From the NCBI GenBank assembly GCA_964575025.1, contig CAZNPV010000006.1, positions 1-64,000 of the forward strand: a DNA stretch of 64,000 nt. The letters run 5' to 3'. Below are positions 34,556-42,816 of the stretch, piece after piece. A program made the translations under genes and the position numbers. A model generated the notes under the pieces. The model ran no database searches, was not told where the DNA came from, and worked only from the letters and a program-made list of their open reading frames with translations. The stretch is from JABMQB01 sp964575025. Its GTDB lineage: Bacteria; Bacteroidota; Bacteroidia; Bacteroidales; Prolixibacteraceae. The first letter of the stretch is position 1. The number at the start of each line of letters is the position of its first letter.

Positions 34556-36082
34556 ATGGTACGCAAAGGGCATTTAAACCGGATTGTGTCGAAAAGGTTG
34601 AGTTCAAAGGTCAATCATTATATATTAGCCATTTTTATTATCGGGGGGGCTGCAACCTTATGCATTCCACTTGCCAACACACAGAATTACCATGTTGTAT
34701 CCTTCATCCTGTTGTTTGTGGTGTCCATTTTGTCAACTTTTATGGGAATTGGTCCCGTATTGGCTGCTTCAACGTTGAGTGCCCTGGTATGGAACTTTTT
34801 TTATATTCCTCCCCATTATACCTTTCATATTGAAAAAACCGAAGATATCCTGATTTTCGGATTGTTTTTTATTATAGCTCTTGTAAACGGGGTTCTGACC
34901 ACCCGGGTACGCAAACAGGAACAGATAGCCCGGGAAAGGGAAAAACGTACCAATGCCCTTTTTCAGTTGACCAAAGAACTCTCAAAAGCCAGTGGAACAG
35001 AGGATGTCCTCAGAGTAGCCATTGATGGCATTCAACGTCATTTTCACTTGCATTCCTTTTTTATCTTGCAGGATGGGAATAATATTCTCAGTTCAAAGGG
35101 CCGGTTGCAGAAAGAAAAAAAACTCTCTCCCAACGAATATAATGTTGCAGAGTGGGTTTTTAAAAATTCCCGGAAAGCCGGTGCGCTTACCGACCATCTG
35201 TCTGCCGTTGATTATACTTTTTTCCCTTTGTTGGGGACCCGGTTAAATCCGGGTGTTGTGGCAGTCAGACCAAACCATTTGTTTTTGAATGAGCAGAAAT
35301 CGTTCTGGGACACCTTTCTTTCCCAGATATCCAATGCTCTGGAAAGGGAGTTCCTGGGCGAAATGGCTCAAAAAGTCCGCTTTTTGGATGAATCAGACCG
35401 ATTATATAAAACGTTGTTTAATTCCCTTTCCCATGAATTCAGGATTCCGGTTGCTACCATTATGGGGGCATCCGATTCCATTCTGAATTCTTCAAATTCA
35501 GAAAAAATCCAATCCGCACTGTGTAAAGAGATTTTTACCGCTTCCAAACGTCTTAACAGGCTTATAGAAAACCTGCTGAATATGTCACGATTGGAAAGTG
35601 GCCATATATCTGTCAGGCTTGACTGGTATGATATAAATGACCTGATTAATAAAGTTACAGAAGATTTACAGGATGAATTATCTTCCTTTTTGCTGAAAAT
35701 AACCATAGCCGAAGAGATTCCGTTGGTAAAAATTGATTTTGGTTTAATGGAACAGGTATTATATAACCTTCTTTTTAATGCAACACAATATGCACCTGAA
35801 GGATCTGCTATCGAACTGAATGCTATCTTTAAAAACGGTGAAATGATCATGGAGATTTTGGATCAGGGACCCGGATTTTCTGCGGAAGAGTTGAAGAATG
35901 TGTTCTACAAATTCTTCAGGGTAGATGGGAGAAAAACAGGAGGTCTGGGATTGGGATTGTCTATTACCAAGGGATTTGTTGAAGCACACAACGGTTCTGT
36001 TGCTGTCGATAATATCCCCGACAGAGGGGCAAAATTTACCATTAGAATACCTATGGAACGGCCTGATATAAAAGATTTATAG
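34556..36082 (+). CDS. KdpD-like sensor histidine kinase lacking the N-terminal KdpD and Usp domains
   Basis: A 508-residue membrane histidine kinase. It starts directly with the four-helix DUF4118 membrane domain of KdpD (about 20-110: STFMGIGPVLAASTLSALVWNFFYIPP), followed by a GAF-like region (about 135-265), HisKA with LSHEFRIPVAT (phosphorylated His near 292) and HATPase_c with NLLFNATQYA, DQGPGFSAEE and GLGLGLSITKGFVEAH. Full-length KdpD has about 900 residues with an N-terminal ATP-binding KdpD domain and a Usp domain; both are absent here. It sits between trkH and kdpE, with no kdpFABC nearby. Confidence 0.92.
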   Translation: MVRKGHLNRIVSKRLSSKVNHYILAIFIIGGAATLCIPLANTQNYHVVSFILLFVVSILSTFMGIGPVLAASTLSALVWNFFYIPPHYTFHIEKTEDILIFGLFFIIALVNGVLTTRVRKQEQIAREREKRTNALFQLTKELSKASGTEDVLRVAIDGIQRHFHLHSFFILQDGNNILSSKGRLQKEKKLSPNEYNVAEWVFKNSRKAGALTDHLSAVDYTFFPLLGTRLNPGVVAVRPNHLFLNEQKSFWDTFLSQISNALEREFLGEMAQKVRFLDESDRLYKTLFNSLSHEFRIPVATIMGASDSILNSSNSEKIQSALCKEIFTASKRLNRLIENLLNMSRLESGHISVRLDWYDINDLINKVTEDLQDELSSFLLKITIAEEIPLVKIDFGLMEQVLYNLLFNATQYAPEGSAIELNAIFKNGEMIMEILDQGPGFSAEELKNVFYKFFRVDGRKTGGLGLGLSITKGFVEAHNGSVAVDNIPDRGAKFTIRIPMERPDIKDL

Positions 36083-36093
36083 CTTTAGACACT

Positions 36094-36777
36094 ATGCCTG
36101 GGAATGAAACCATATTAATCATCGATGATGAACTTCAGATACGCCGCCTGCTGGAAATAACCCTTTCCGCTTATGGTTATCGCATCATTGCTTCGGTAAA
36201 CGGTAAAGATGGACTGGTTGATGCAGCAACGCATCATCCATCGTTAATAATTCTGGATCTTGGATTACCTGATATTGACGGGCAGGAAATTCTGAAACAG
36301 CTGAGAGAATGGTTTTTCAAACCGGTTGTTGTATTATCCGTGCGGGATTCTGAGGAGGATATCATTAAAGCATTGGACAACGGTGCAAATGATTACCTGA
36401 CGAAACCTTTCAGGACCGGCGAATTGCTTGCCCGGATCCGTGCAGCAATAAGGGCTGGTGAGAAAAAAACCGATGCCTCTGCATTGGAATTTGGTAATTT
36501 GTTTATTGATATGGTTAGCCATATCGTGCGGAAGAACAATAAGATCATCAAGCTTACCGTTACCGAATTTTCATTGCTTTCTTTGCTTGCAAGAAACCAG
36601 GGCCGCGTACTTACCCATCAGTATATCCTGAAAGAAGTGTGGGGGTATGGATATCTTGAACAGACCCAGTATTTACGGGTTTTTGTTGCTCAGCTCAGAA
36701 AAAAAATTGAGGACAATCCGTCCAAGCCAACCTTGTTAATTACGGAATCAGGGATCGGTTACCGGTTTGGGGAATGA
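36094..36777 (+). CDS. kdpE: KdpE-like OmpR-family response regulator
   Basis: A 227-residue regulator with a receiver domain (DDE motif at 10-13 region IIDDELQIR, phospho-acceptor Asp in LIILDLGLPD near residue 52, Lys in YLTKPF) and a C-terminal winged helix (LTVTEFSLLSLLARNQGRVLTHQYILKEVWG, YLRVFVAQLRKKIE, GIGYRF). Overall likeness to KdpE is strong (IIASVNGKDGL, PVVVLSVRDSEEDIIKALDNGANDYLTKPF). It starts 11 bases after the kinase gene and should regulate trkH, for which KdpE-like boxes exist upstream. Confidence 0.92.
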   Translation: MPGNETILIIDDELQIRRLLEITLSAYGYRIIASVNGKDGLVDAATHHPSLIILDLGLPDIDGQEILKQLREWFFKPVVVLSVRDSEEDIIKALDNGANDYLTKPFRTGELLARIRAAIRAGEKKTDASALEFGNLFIDMVSHIVRKNNKIIKLTVTEFSLLSLLARNQGRVLTHQYILKEVWGYGYLEQTQYLRVFVAQLRKKIEDNPSKPTLLITESGIGYRFGE

Positions 36778-36815
36778 ACCGGTAATCCGACATACTTTTT
36801 TATAATTTGATTTTT

Positions 36816-38432
36816 TCAGAAGGGGAACTCTTCTTCAGGTGCCAGTTCTTGTTTTTCGCCGAAGTCGGGTTTTTCAGCCATTTGTTGTTCGGTATTTCCG
36901 TTTACGTAAATAGCTTTGTAGGGAGGATCTAACGGACATGCATGTTCGCAGGCTCCACAGCCTATGCAGATCGACTGGTCCACTTCAGGGATCAGCAAGC
37001 CGTTTTTGTAGGGTGCCATTTTAACCGCTTTTGTCGGGCAATGTTCTGAGCAGGCACCACAATCGGTTTCATCGGTGTAGACCACACAATTCTGTTGCAC
37101 AAACACAACTTCCCCCATTTGTGTCAGGTGTTTATCCTCCAGTGAGAGGGGCTGGATGGCATTTGTCGGGCAGACTTCTCCGCATTTTGTGCAGTCGAAA
37201 TTACAGTAACTGGTTGCATAATCCATATGAGGTTGCATAAAGCCCATGAGCCCGTATTCTGTGAGGGCAGGTTGCAGAACCCCGCTCGGGCAGGCGGAAA
37301 CACACAGGGAGCATCCGGTGCAGATCGCATTGAATCGTTCAATGCTTCCGGCCCCGGGAGGAGCAACAGGGTGATCCTTAACATTCAGGAGCAGGTCTTT
37401 GTGGCTTTCCGGCATTTTATTCTTTTTAAGCGCATAGATGCGGCTACCCGTAAGAAGAGCCAGGCCTGTGACCAGTAACTTTCTGCGGTTGCGGTTCACG
37501 CTGTTTTTGTTTGTGGCCTCAGGATGGTTGGCTTCATGTTTTTCTTCCGTATTTTTTGACACCGGGGTTGAGACAGGGCTTAACGAAAGGGCTGATTCCG
37601 GACATACAGCAAGGCAGTTGAGACACATGACACACCGGGAATAGTCGACCCATTGATTTTTGCTGTCGATGCATTCGCTTTTGCATACCCCGGCACACAA
37701 TCCACACCGTGTACATGCATCCTCCCTGAACCGAACTTTAAAGAATGAAAAGCGGGATAGGATACCCAGTAAAGTTCCCACAGGGCAAATGGTATTGCAA
37801 AACAACCGGCCCCGTTTCCAGGAAAAATAACCAATAGCTCCTGTAACCGCAAAGGACAAGAGTACAGGCAGAATGTAGGGAAGAACCACCGACTGGTGGT
37901 AAACAGTATAGATATCCAACCGATGAAAAACAGGTACAAGAATGTGATTGTTCCCCCAGATTACCAGGGGCTTAAACAGATAGGTGAAGGCCCGCCCGGC
38001 CAGACTGTAGGGATCAAGCCATGTGGTAATCCAGCCTGCGCCGAAAACAACAGCCAGAACCATTATTCCTAAGAATGTATACCGTATTACAGGATGTGGT
38101 TTTTTATACCTGAAGAATCGTTTCTTCGTTGATATCCATCGTGAAAGGCGGTTCATGACATCCTGCATAATTCCAAGGGGACAGATCAACGAGCAATAGA
38201 TCCGTCCGGTAATCAGGGTAAGCAACAATACCACAAGAAAACCACCTCCAGCGATCAGAGAAAAAATGGTTAGTGAATGCAACAGGGAGGGTACAAACTG
38301 CAGGTAGAGAACAGCGTCGAAGGTTTCTTCAGAAATCCATTCGTAAAGGTCCGTAAATAGCATAAATACCAGGATCAGCATTGCAAGTGCAATGAAGATC
38401 CGGATTTTTTTCAGAAATCGGTATACAGTCAT
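36816..38432 (-). CDS. NapH-NapG-like polyferredoxin fusion (membrane quinol-oxidising module plus ferredoxin)
   Basis: A 538-residue iron-sulphur protein. The first 230 residues are a NapH-like membrane module with four or more helices and two cytoplasmic CxxxCP motifs (CSLICPLG at 80, CNTICPVG at 212). Two 4Fe-4S clusters follow (CTRCGLCAGVC and CVMCLNCLAVC, 240-277). Then RNRRKLLVTGLALL at 314 resembles a twin-arginine signal, and the rest is a NapG/MauM-like ferredoxin with four more cluster motifs (CTGCSLCVSAC, CTKCGEVC, CGACSEHC, CIGCGACEHAC). In Nap systems NapH and NapG are separate. Electron acceptor unknown; no nitrate reductase is nearby. Confidence 0.88.
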   Translation of the reverse strand: MTVYRFLKKIRIFIALAMLILVFMLFTDLYEWISEETFDAVLYLQFVPSLLHSLTIFSLIAGGGFLVVLLLTLITGRIYCSLICPLGIMQDVMNRLSRWISTKKRFFRYKKPHPVIRYTFLGIMVLAVVFGAGWITTWLDPYSLAGRAFTYLFKPLVIWGNNHILVPVFHRLDIYTVYHQSVVLPYILPVLLSFAVTGAIGYFSWKRGRLFCNTICPVGTLLGILSRFSFFKVRFREDACTRCGLCAGVCKSECIDSKNQWVDYSRCVMCLNCLAVCPESALSLSPVSTPVSKNTEEKHEANHPEATNKNSVNRNRRKLLVTGLALLTGSRIYALKKNKMPESHKDLLLNVKDHPVAPPGAGSIERFNAICTGCSLCVSACPSGVLQPALTEYGLMGFMQPHMDYATSYCNFDCTKCGEVCPTNAIQPLSLEDKHLTQMGEVVFVQQNCVVYTDETDCGACSEHCPTKAVKMAPYKNGLLIPEVDQSICIGCGACEHACPLDPPYKAIYVNGNTEQQMAEKPDFGEKQELAPEEEFPF

Positions 38433-38603
38433 AGTTATACGAAGCAGTTATCTCTGGATTTCCGGATTCTTTTCCTAAATACCGGCAGATTTGCCCTGAA
38501 ACCAGGGATAGGAATCTGCGATAAAAAAGAGAGGTCCGGTCATTAACCCGAATTCTTCAAACTGTTATCTTGCAGGAATAGTCAGGCTAATGAAAAGGAC
38601 AGG

Positions 38604-39521
38604 TTATCCCAAAGATATACGTTTTATAGATAATTGATCCAGATTCATAGAACCCATGCCCATTTCGTTGGCAATACGGATATGGTTGATGTCCTGTGGT
38701 TCCCGTCCGAACATTTTAGTGGCCGCTGCATCGACTGCCACGATATCTTTTCCTGCTATAAGGGCTTTCAGGTCAACGACATCAGAAACCGAGACACCCC
38801 GTGGCCCGTTGCGGGTCATCATGCGGTACCCGTCCACAATGTTCAGGTCCGGTTTCCGGAAGGTAATAAAGTCGGCAATACACTGGCTCAGGTCATTTCC
38901 ATGGTAGAAACGGCGATCCCAGACCACGCCCATAAGGTTTTTCATTGCCAGGGTAACGGTCGTTGAGTGGTGGTGCTTCAGTATGGGTACATTGATGAAT
39001 ACATCCGCTTCCAGCAACTCCCTGTGGACCTTTGCCGTTTTCAATCGTCTTCCGCCGGGGATGGAGACCTCGGAGTAGAAAGATTCCACATCACCGGGAT
39101 ATACGTCGGCTCCGGCATCGCGGGCTGCTTTTTCGATCTGGCTGTTCTGGTAACAGCGGCTTCCCTCGTCGCAGGTATGATCAAACACACTTACTTTGGA
39201 AGCCCCGGCATCGAGGCAACTATGAATGATGTGGGCCACCAGTTCCGGATTGGTATCGGCTGCCCTCTCGGGAGGCGTATCCCAGCCTATATTGGGTTTT
39301 ACCAGCACAGTCTGCCCCGGTTTCACAAACTTCGTCATCCCTCCGAGGGCTTCCATAGCCTTGTCAAACATGTCGGTTGCTTCACCACCCCGCACAGCCG
39401 CCAGGTCGTATTGCCCCTGTTCGGCTGATAAACCGATTCCATTCAGTCCACCAAAGCGGGGAATCAACATTCCTGCCAGTCCTACACCAGCTCCTTTTAA
39501 AATAAACTCTCTTCGTTTCAT
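38604..39521 (-). CDS. DUF362 family protein with Tat-type signal
   Basis: A 305-residue protein starting MKRREFILKGAGVGLAGML, a likely twin-arginine signal. The rest is a DUF362 domain: VLVKPNIGWDTPPERAADTNPELV, KVSVFDHTCDEG, FINVPILKHHHSTTVTLAMKNLMG and GPRGVSVSDVVDLKALIAGKDIVAVDAAA. DUF362 proteins are often encoded with ferredoxins and are thought to have a redox or iron-sulphur role; here a polyferredoxin gene lies 170 bases downstream on the same strand. The exact reaction is unknown. Confidence 0.9.
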   Translation of the reverse strand: MKRREFILKGAGVGLAGMLIPRFGGLNGIGLSAEQGQYDLAAVRGGEATDMFDKAMEALGGMTKFVKPGQTVLVKPNIGWDTPPERAADTNPELVAHIIHSCLDAGASKVSVFDHTCDEGSRCYQNSQIEKAARDAGADVYPGDVESFYSEVSIPGGRRLKTAKVHRELLEADVFINVPILKHHHSTTVTLAMKNLMGVVWDRRFYHGNDLSQCIADFITFRKPDLNIVDGYRMMTRNGPRGVSVSDVVDLKALIAGKDIVAVDAAATKMFGREPQDINHIRIANEMGMGSMNLDQLSIKRISLG

Positions 39522-39582
39522 TCGTGTAAAATTTTGCAGTTCGTTATATATTCTGATCTTACTCGTTCATAAGGCATCTAAG

Positions 39583-40335
39583 TTAAGAAAAATTTCTGAG
39601 TGCCTTTTTTGCATCCTGGTAGCCTTGTTCCATCAGATCATCGATTTGCCCGGTATCTGACCGGTTAAAAGAGGACAGATCCGGGGTGATCAGCAGATCG
39701 GCATCTTCAGTCTGAAGACCGGCAGATGTCATCATCATAAAATGAAAACTATTCAGCAAAACATCCAGAATAGTGTCAGGTTTTTCGTACGAATGCTTTG
39801 CGTTTAAGTCAACCCCGATTACATAGTTAGCCCCCATCTCTTTAACGGTAAGGATCGGTACATTTTCCACAATGCCTCCGTCAACCAATAGCCTGTTCTC
39901 AATTTCCACAGGATTAAAAATTCCCGGGATACAGGTACTTGCCATGGTTGCTTCAGCGACCCATCCTTTTTTTAAAACAACTTTATCCCCACTGGAGATA
40001 TCGGTGGCAACCATTGCAAGGGGGATTTCTGCTTGTTCTATCTTTTTTTCCCCCAGATGGTTGGTAATCAGTTTCCCCATTTTTTCATTCGAGAGCAAAG
40101 CATACCGGGAGAGTGAAAGTCCGGAAATATCCATCCATTTTAACTCAGAAGCAATGTCCTGGATGGCTTTCCAGTCTTTATGAAATGCGAAGAATGCAGC
40201 TACAAAAGCTCCGATGCTTGTTCCCGCAATATAGCTTATGTGGATATTCATTTCATCCAGGGCTCTGAGAACGCCCACATGGGCTGCTCCCAGTACAGCG
40301 CCCCCTCCCAGTGCCAGTCCGATCTTTTTTTTCAT
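39583..40335 (-). CDS. Patatin-like phospholipase (RssA-type)
   Basis: A 250-residue cytoplasmic serine acyl hydrolase. The oxyanion-hole motif LGGGAVLGAAHVGVLRALDE is at the N-terminus, the nucleophile elbow GTSIGAF follows near residue 40 (catalytic Ser), and the partner aspartate is in VDGGIVENVP near 155. This matches the Ser-Asp dyad of patatins such as RssA/YlbK. It hydrolyses phospholipids or related esters; physiological substrate unknown. It lies upstream of the DUF362 gene on the same strand. Confidence 0.93.
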   Translation of the reverse strand: MKKKIGLALGGGAVLGAAHVGVLRALDEMNIHISYIAGTSIGAFVAAFFAFHKDWKAIQDIASELKWMDISGLSLSRYALLSNEKMGKLITNHLGEKKIEQAEIPLAMVATDISSGDKVVLKKGWVAEATMASTCIPGIFNPVEIENRLLVDGGIVENVPILTVKEMGANYVIGVDLNAKHSYEKPDTILDVLLNSFHFMMMTSAGLQTEDADLLITPDLSSFNRSDTGQIDDLMEQGYQDAKKALRNFS

Positions 40336-40383
40336 CTGATTCTAATTGTTTGTTTTTTAGGGTAATTCATGGCTCCCTCCGTC

Positions 40384-40467
40384 CTGATCCCGATCTACAG
40401 GGATAGGGATCAGAAATTCCTTAGATTCTCCCCTTTTGAGGGGAGCTGTCAGCCGGATGGCTGACAG
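40384..40467. repeat. Three consecutive inverted repeats, possibly a dispersed palindromic element
   Basis: In the 194-base gap lie, in order, CTGATCCC-14 nt-GGGATCAG (40384-40413), CTCCCC-TTTTGA-GGGGAG (40428-40445) and CTGTCAGCC-GGAT-GGCTGACAG (40446-40467), the last two adjoining each other. Such tandem hairpins are typical of dispersed repeats or of an RNA processing or termination region. A second copy is not seen in this window. Confidence 0.6.
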
Positions 40468-40529
40468 AGGGGTGCCTCCAGCTTCTCTATCAGGGCTTGT
40501 TTCTTCATGTCTTTTCTTTTTACCGGCGA

Positions 40530-41066
40530 TTAAAACAATCCGGCTTTAACCACAACGTCAATAGCGAGCCTGAGGTTAAATTGAAGGGGGGCATAATTGG
40601 ATGAGCCCGTAACTTTCGCTGTAATTTGATTTCCCGTCTCAAGCTTTTCACAGACCTGGTCAAGCAGCGAGGCTGAGATTTCCGGGGATTGAGTGCCGGA
40701 CGATGATGTGATATCGGTTAGTTCGACAAGGGTGCCAATGCCTTCAACCGATAAGATCAGGGATTCAATAACCTGCTCACGGCTCAATCCTTCAATGGTT
40801 ATTTCGACCGATTCGATGGATATCGATTCGATCTTCTCCAGGTATTCTTCCAGATCCTCATTATCATCCAGAGACAGGATGCCTGTTGCAATAAAGGTAT
40901 ATGAATCAGCGCCTGCGGATTTCAGGGGGGTCCCATGGGATGCAACCTGAACCGGAATATCTTTTTCCAGCGTAGTCTCTACCTTTACAGAAAACAGGTC
41001 CTTAAAGGTTTCACAGGAGGTCAGGGTTAAAACCATAACCAGGAAAAGCAAAATTTTGTTGTTCAT
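40530..41066 (-). CDS. Hypothetical lipoprotein
   Basis: A 178-residue lipoprotein with signal peptide ending LTLTSC (Cys18). The mature part is acidic and beta-rich (VKVETTLEKDIPVQV, YTFIATGILSLDDNEDLEEYLEKIESISIESVEITIEG), with no domain that I recognise. It resembles Bacteroidota lipoproteins that carry a repeated beta-sandwich of unknown function. It stands alone between the mscS-like gene (102 bases upstream) and the patatin gene. Confidence 0.8.
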   Translation of the reverse strand: MNNKILLFLVMVLTLTSCETFKDLFSVKVETTLEKDIPVQVASHGTPLKSAGADSYTFIATGILSLDDNEDLEEYLEKIESISIESVEITIEGLSREQVIESLILSVEGIGTLVELTDITSSSGTQSPEISASLLDQVCEKLETGNQITAKVTGSSNYAPLQFNLRLAIDVVVKAGLF

Positions 41067-41168
41067 CTGTTTGAAAATTAGTTTTATTAATACATATCGT
41101 TTCCAATTCCGGCGAAAAGATAATAAATAATCGGATTATTCTGATAACAGGGATTTTTCTTTTTTTGT

Positions 41169-41999
41169 TTACGTATGAAACATATGAACATCCCGTTGGG
41201 GGAAAGGAATTTTAATGCCATTCTTCCGGAATGCATCATCAATGGCATAGCGAAGCTCGCTTTTTATATTTTCAACATAGAAGGAGTCATATACCCAGAA
41301 GAATATTTGAAAATCGAGAGATGACTCGCCAAAGTTATTAAACCGTACAAAAGGGGAGGGGGTATCTGAGATTTTCTTATTGGTACGGGCACATTCCAGT
41401 AAAATCTTTGATACAAGCGTGGTATCCGAGCCATAGGCGACACCTACTTCCACATTAAAGCGGGTTTTAAAATCGATATGGCTCCAGTTGATGATCTTAT
41501 CGTTGACAAATTTCGAGTTAGGCACTACAAGGACAATATCGTCCCTGGTTTTTAATTTTGAGGTTCGTAGTCCGATGTCAACCACTTTGCCAACCGTTCC
41601 GTCCTGAAGCTGGATCACATCGTTAAGTTTCAGGTTTCTTTCCACCAGCAAGACGATTCCGGAAGATATGTCGGAGAACAGTTGCTGGATACCAAAACCC
41701 ACACCCACAAGGAGGGCAGCAAAGCTGGCCAGCAGGACAGATACTTCTACCCCCACGGATTCAAGTAGCATGACAAGAACGATAACCCAGGTAACATACC
41801 TTATAATCAGGTATAATGACCAATATGACCCCCTTTCGGTCTTTTGCCTGTTGATATACCCTTTGAATAGCCGTTTAATGAAATTTAGTCCAACAAAGGT
41901 TACGGCTATAATAAGAACAATAAATAATATATTGTAGACGGTTAACGAAAAATTATTGGTTTCAAGGAGGGTAAAGTTCAGGATCTCTTTTAGTGTCAT
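41169..41999 (-). CDS. Small-conductance mechanosensitive channel, MscS family
   Basis: A 276-residue inner-membrane channel with three transmembrane helices (about 20-45, 60-85, 88-110) and the MscS beta/alpha domains. The pore helix TM3 is rich in Gly and Ala (SFAALLVGVGFGIQQLFSDISSGIVLLVER), followed by the beta domain (GTVGKVVDIGLRTSKLKT, VVPNSKFVNDKIINWS). It opens on membrane tension to release solutes. It is the last gene of the minus-strand run that includes pgl and zwf. Confidence 0.93.
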   Translation of the reverse strand: MTLKEILNFTLLETNNFSLTVYNILFIVLIIAVTFVGLNFIKRLFKGYINRQKTERGSYWSLYLIIRYVTWVIVLVMLLESVGVEVSVLLASFAALLVGVGFGIQQLFSDISSGIVLLVERNLKLNDVIQLQDGTVGKVVDIGLRTSKLKTRDDIVLVVPNSKFVNDKIINWSHIDFKTRFNVEVGVAYGSDTTLVSKILLECARTNKKISDTPSPFVRFNNFGESSLDFQIFFWVYDSFYVENIKSELRYAIDDAFRKNGIKIPFPQRDVHMFHT

Positions 42000-42042
42000 T
42001 TGCTCTCTGATTTTAATTTCTGCATCGTTCTTCTTTTTACAA

Positions 42043-42774
42043 TCAGGAAATCAGGGATGCAGCATCTTCATCAAAAAACCATATCAGTTTCCCTTTTTCG
42101 GGATGAACGTAATAAGCCGGCAGTAGTTTTGCTTCTTCATCATCATTCATAATATCTGAAACCCGCATGGCTTTTCTTTTTCCGGTGGCCAGCAGAAAGA
42201 TCCGGTTTGCATTATTCAGTACGTTTCCCGTCAGGGTTATTCTATTTTGTTCTGTCACGGGGTGTCTGGTAACGGCACAGTTTGTTTCCGCATGAAAAAG
42301 CTCTGTGTATCCGGGGAATATGGAAGCTGTATGTCCGTCATTTCCCAGTCCCAGAATGATCAGGTCAAAAACCGGCTTGTTGCCCCGTAAGTTCAGGTGG
42401 GCATCTATTTCTTTCCCATACCGTATTGCTTCGGCTTCAGGCGGATTTTCCCCTTTTATGCGGTGAATATTTTCTTCCCGGACAGGGGTCTGTGTGAATA
42501 AGGTGTCGTTTGCCAGTTTAAAGTTGCTTTCTGAGTTGTTGGGGGGTACACAACGTTCGTCTCCCCACCAGAAATGCATTTTTTCCCACGGCAGAATATC
42601 GAGGTGTTTGGTTGCCAGAATCCGGTACAGAAATTTAGGGGTTTTTCCTCCGGAGAGCGCAATATGAAAGGCAGGCTGATTGGTTCTTTGTGTGATCTTA
42701 ACCAGTTCCTTTGCTACTGCTCTGCTGACCTTTTTGGGGTTTTTATAAATTTTAACTTCCACTGATGGATTCAT
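42043..42774 (-). CDS. pgl: 6-phosphogluconolactonase
   Basis: A 243-residue cytoplasmic enzyme that hydrolyses 6-phosphogluconolactone in the oxidative pentose phosphate pathway. DevB-type motifs are visible: IALSGGKTPKFLYRIL (35-51), FWWGDERCVPPNNSESNFKLA (68-90) and LGLGNDGHTASIFPG (143-158), the last with the catalytic His. The gene follows zwf at 42 bases, the usual partnership. No gnd gene is present in the window. Confidence 0.96.
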   Translation of the reverse strand: MNPSVEVKIYKNPKKVSRAVAKELVKITQRTNQPAFHIALSGGKTPKFLYRILATKHLDILPWEKMHFWWGDERCVPPNNSESNFKLANDTLFTQTPVREENIHRIKGENPPEAEAIRYGKEIDAHLNLRGNKPVFDLIILGLGNDGHTASIFPGYTELFHAETNCAVTRHPVTEQNRITLTGNVLNNANRIFLLATGKRKAMRVSDIMNDDEEAKLLPAYYVHPEKGKLIWFFDEDAASLIS

Positions 42775-42816
42775 AATCCGGAATTTAGGTAGTTAAAAAT
42801 AACAATTTTTTACAAA

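Noticed and set aside
33064..36777. A kdpFABC operon beside kdpDE
   Set aside because: No P-type ATPase gene is present. The transporter here is clearly TrkH.
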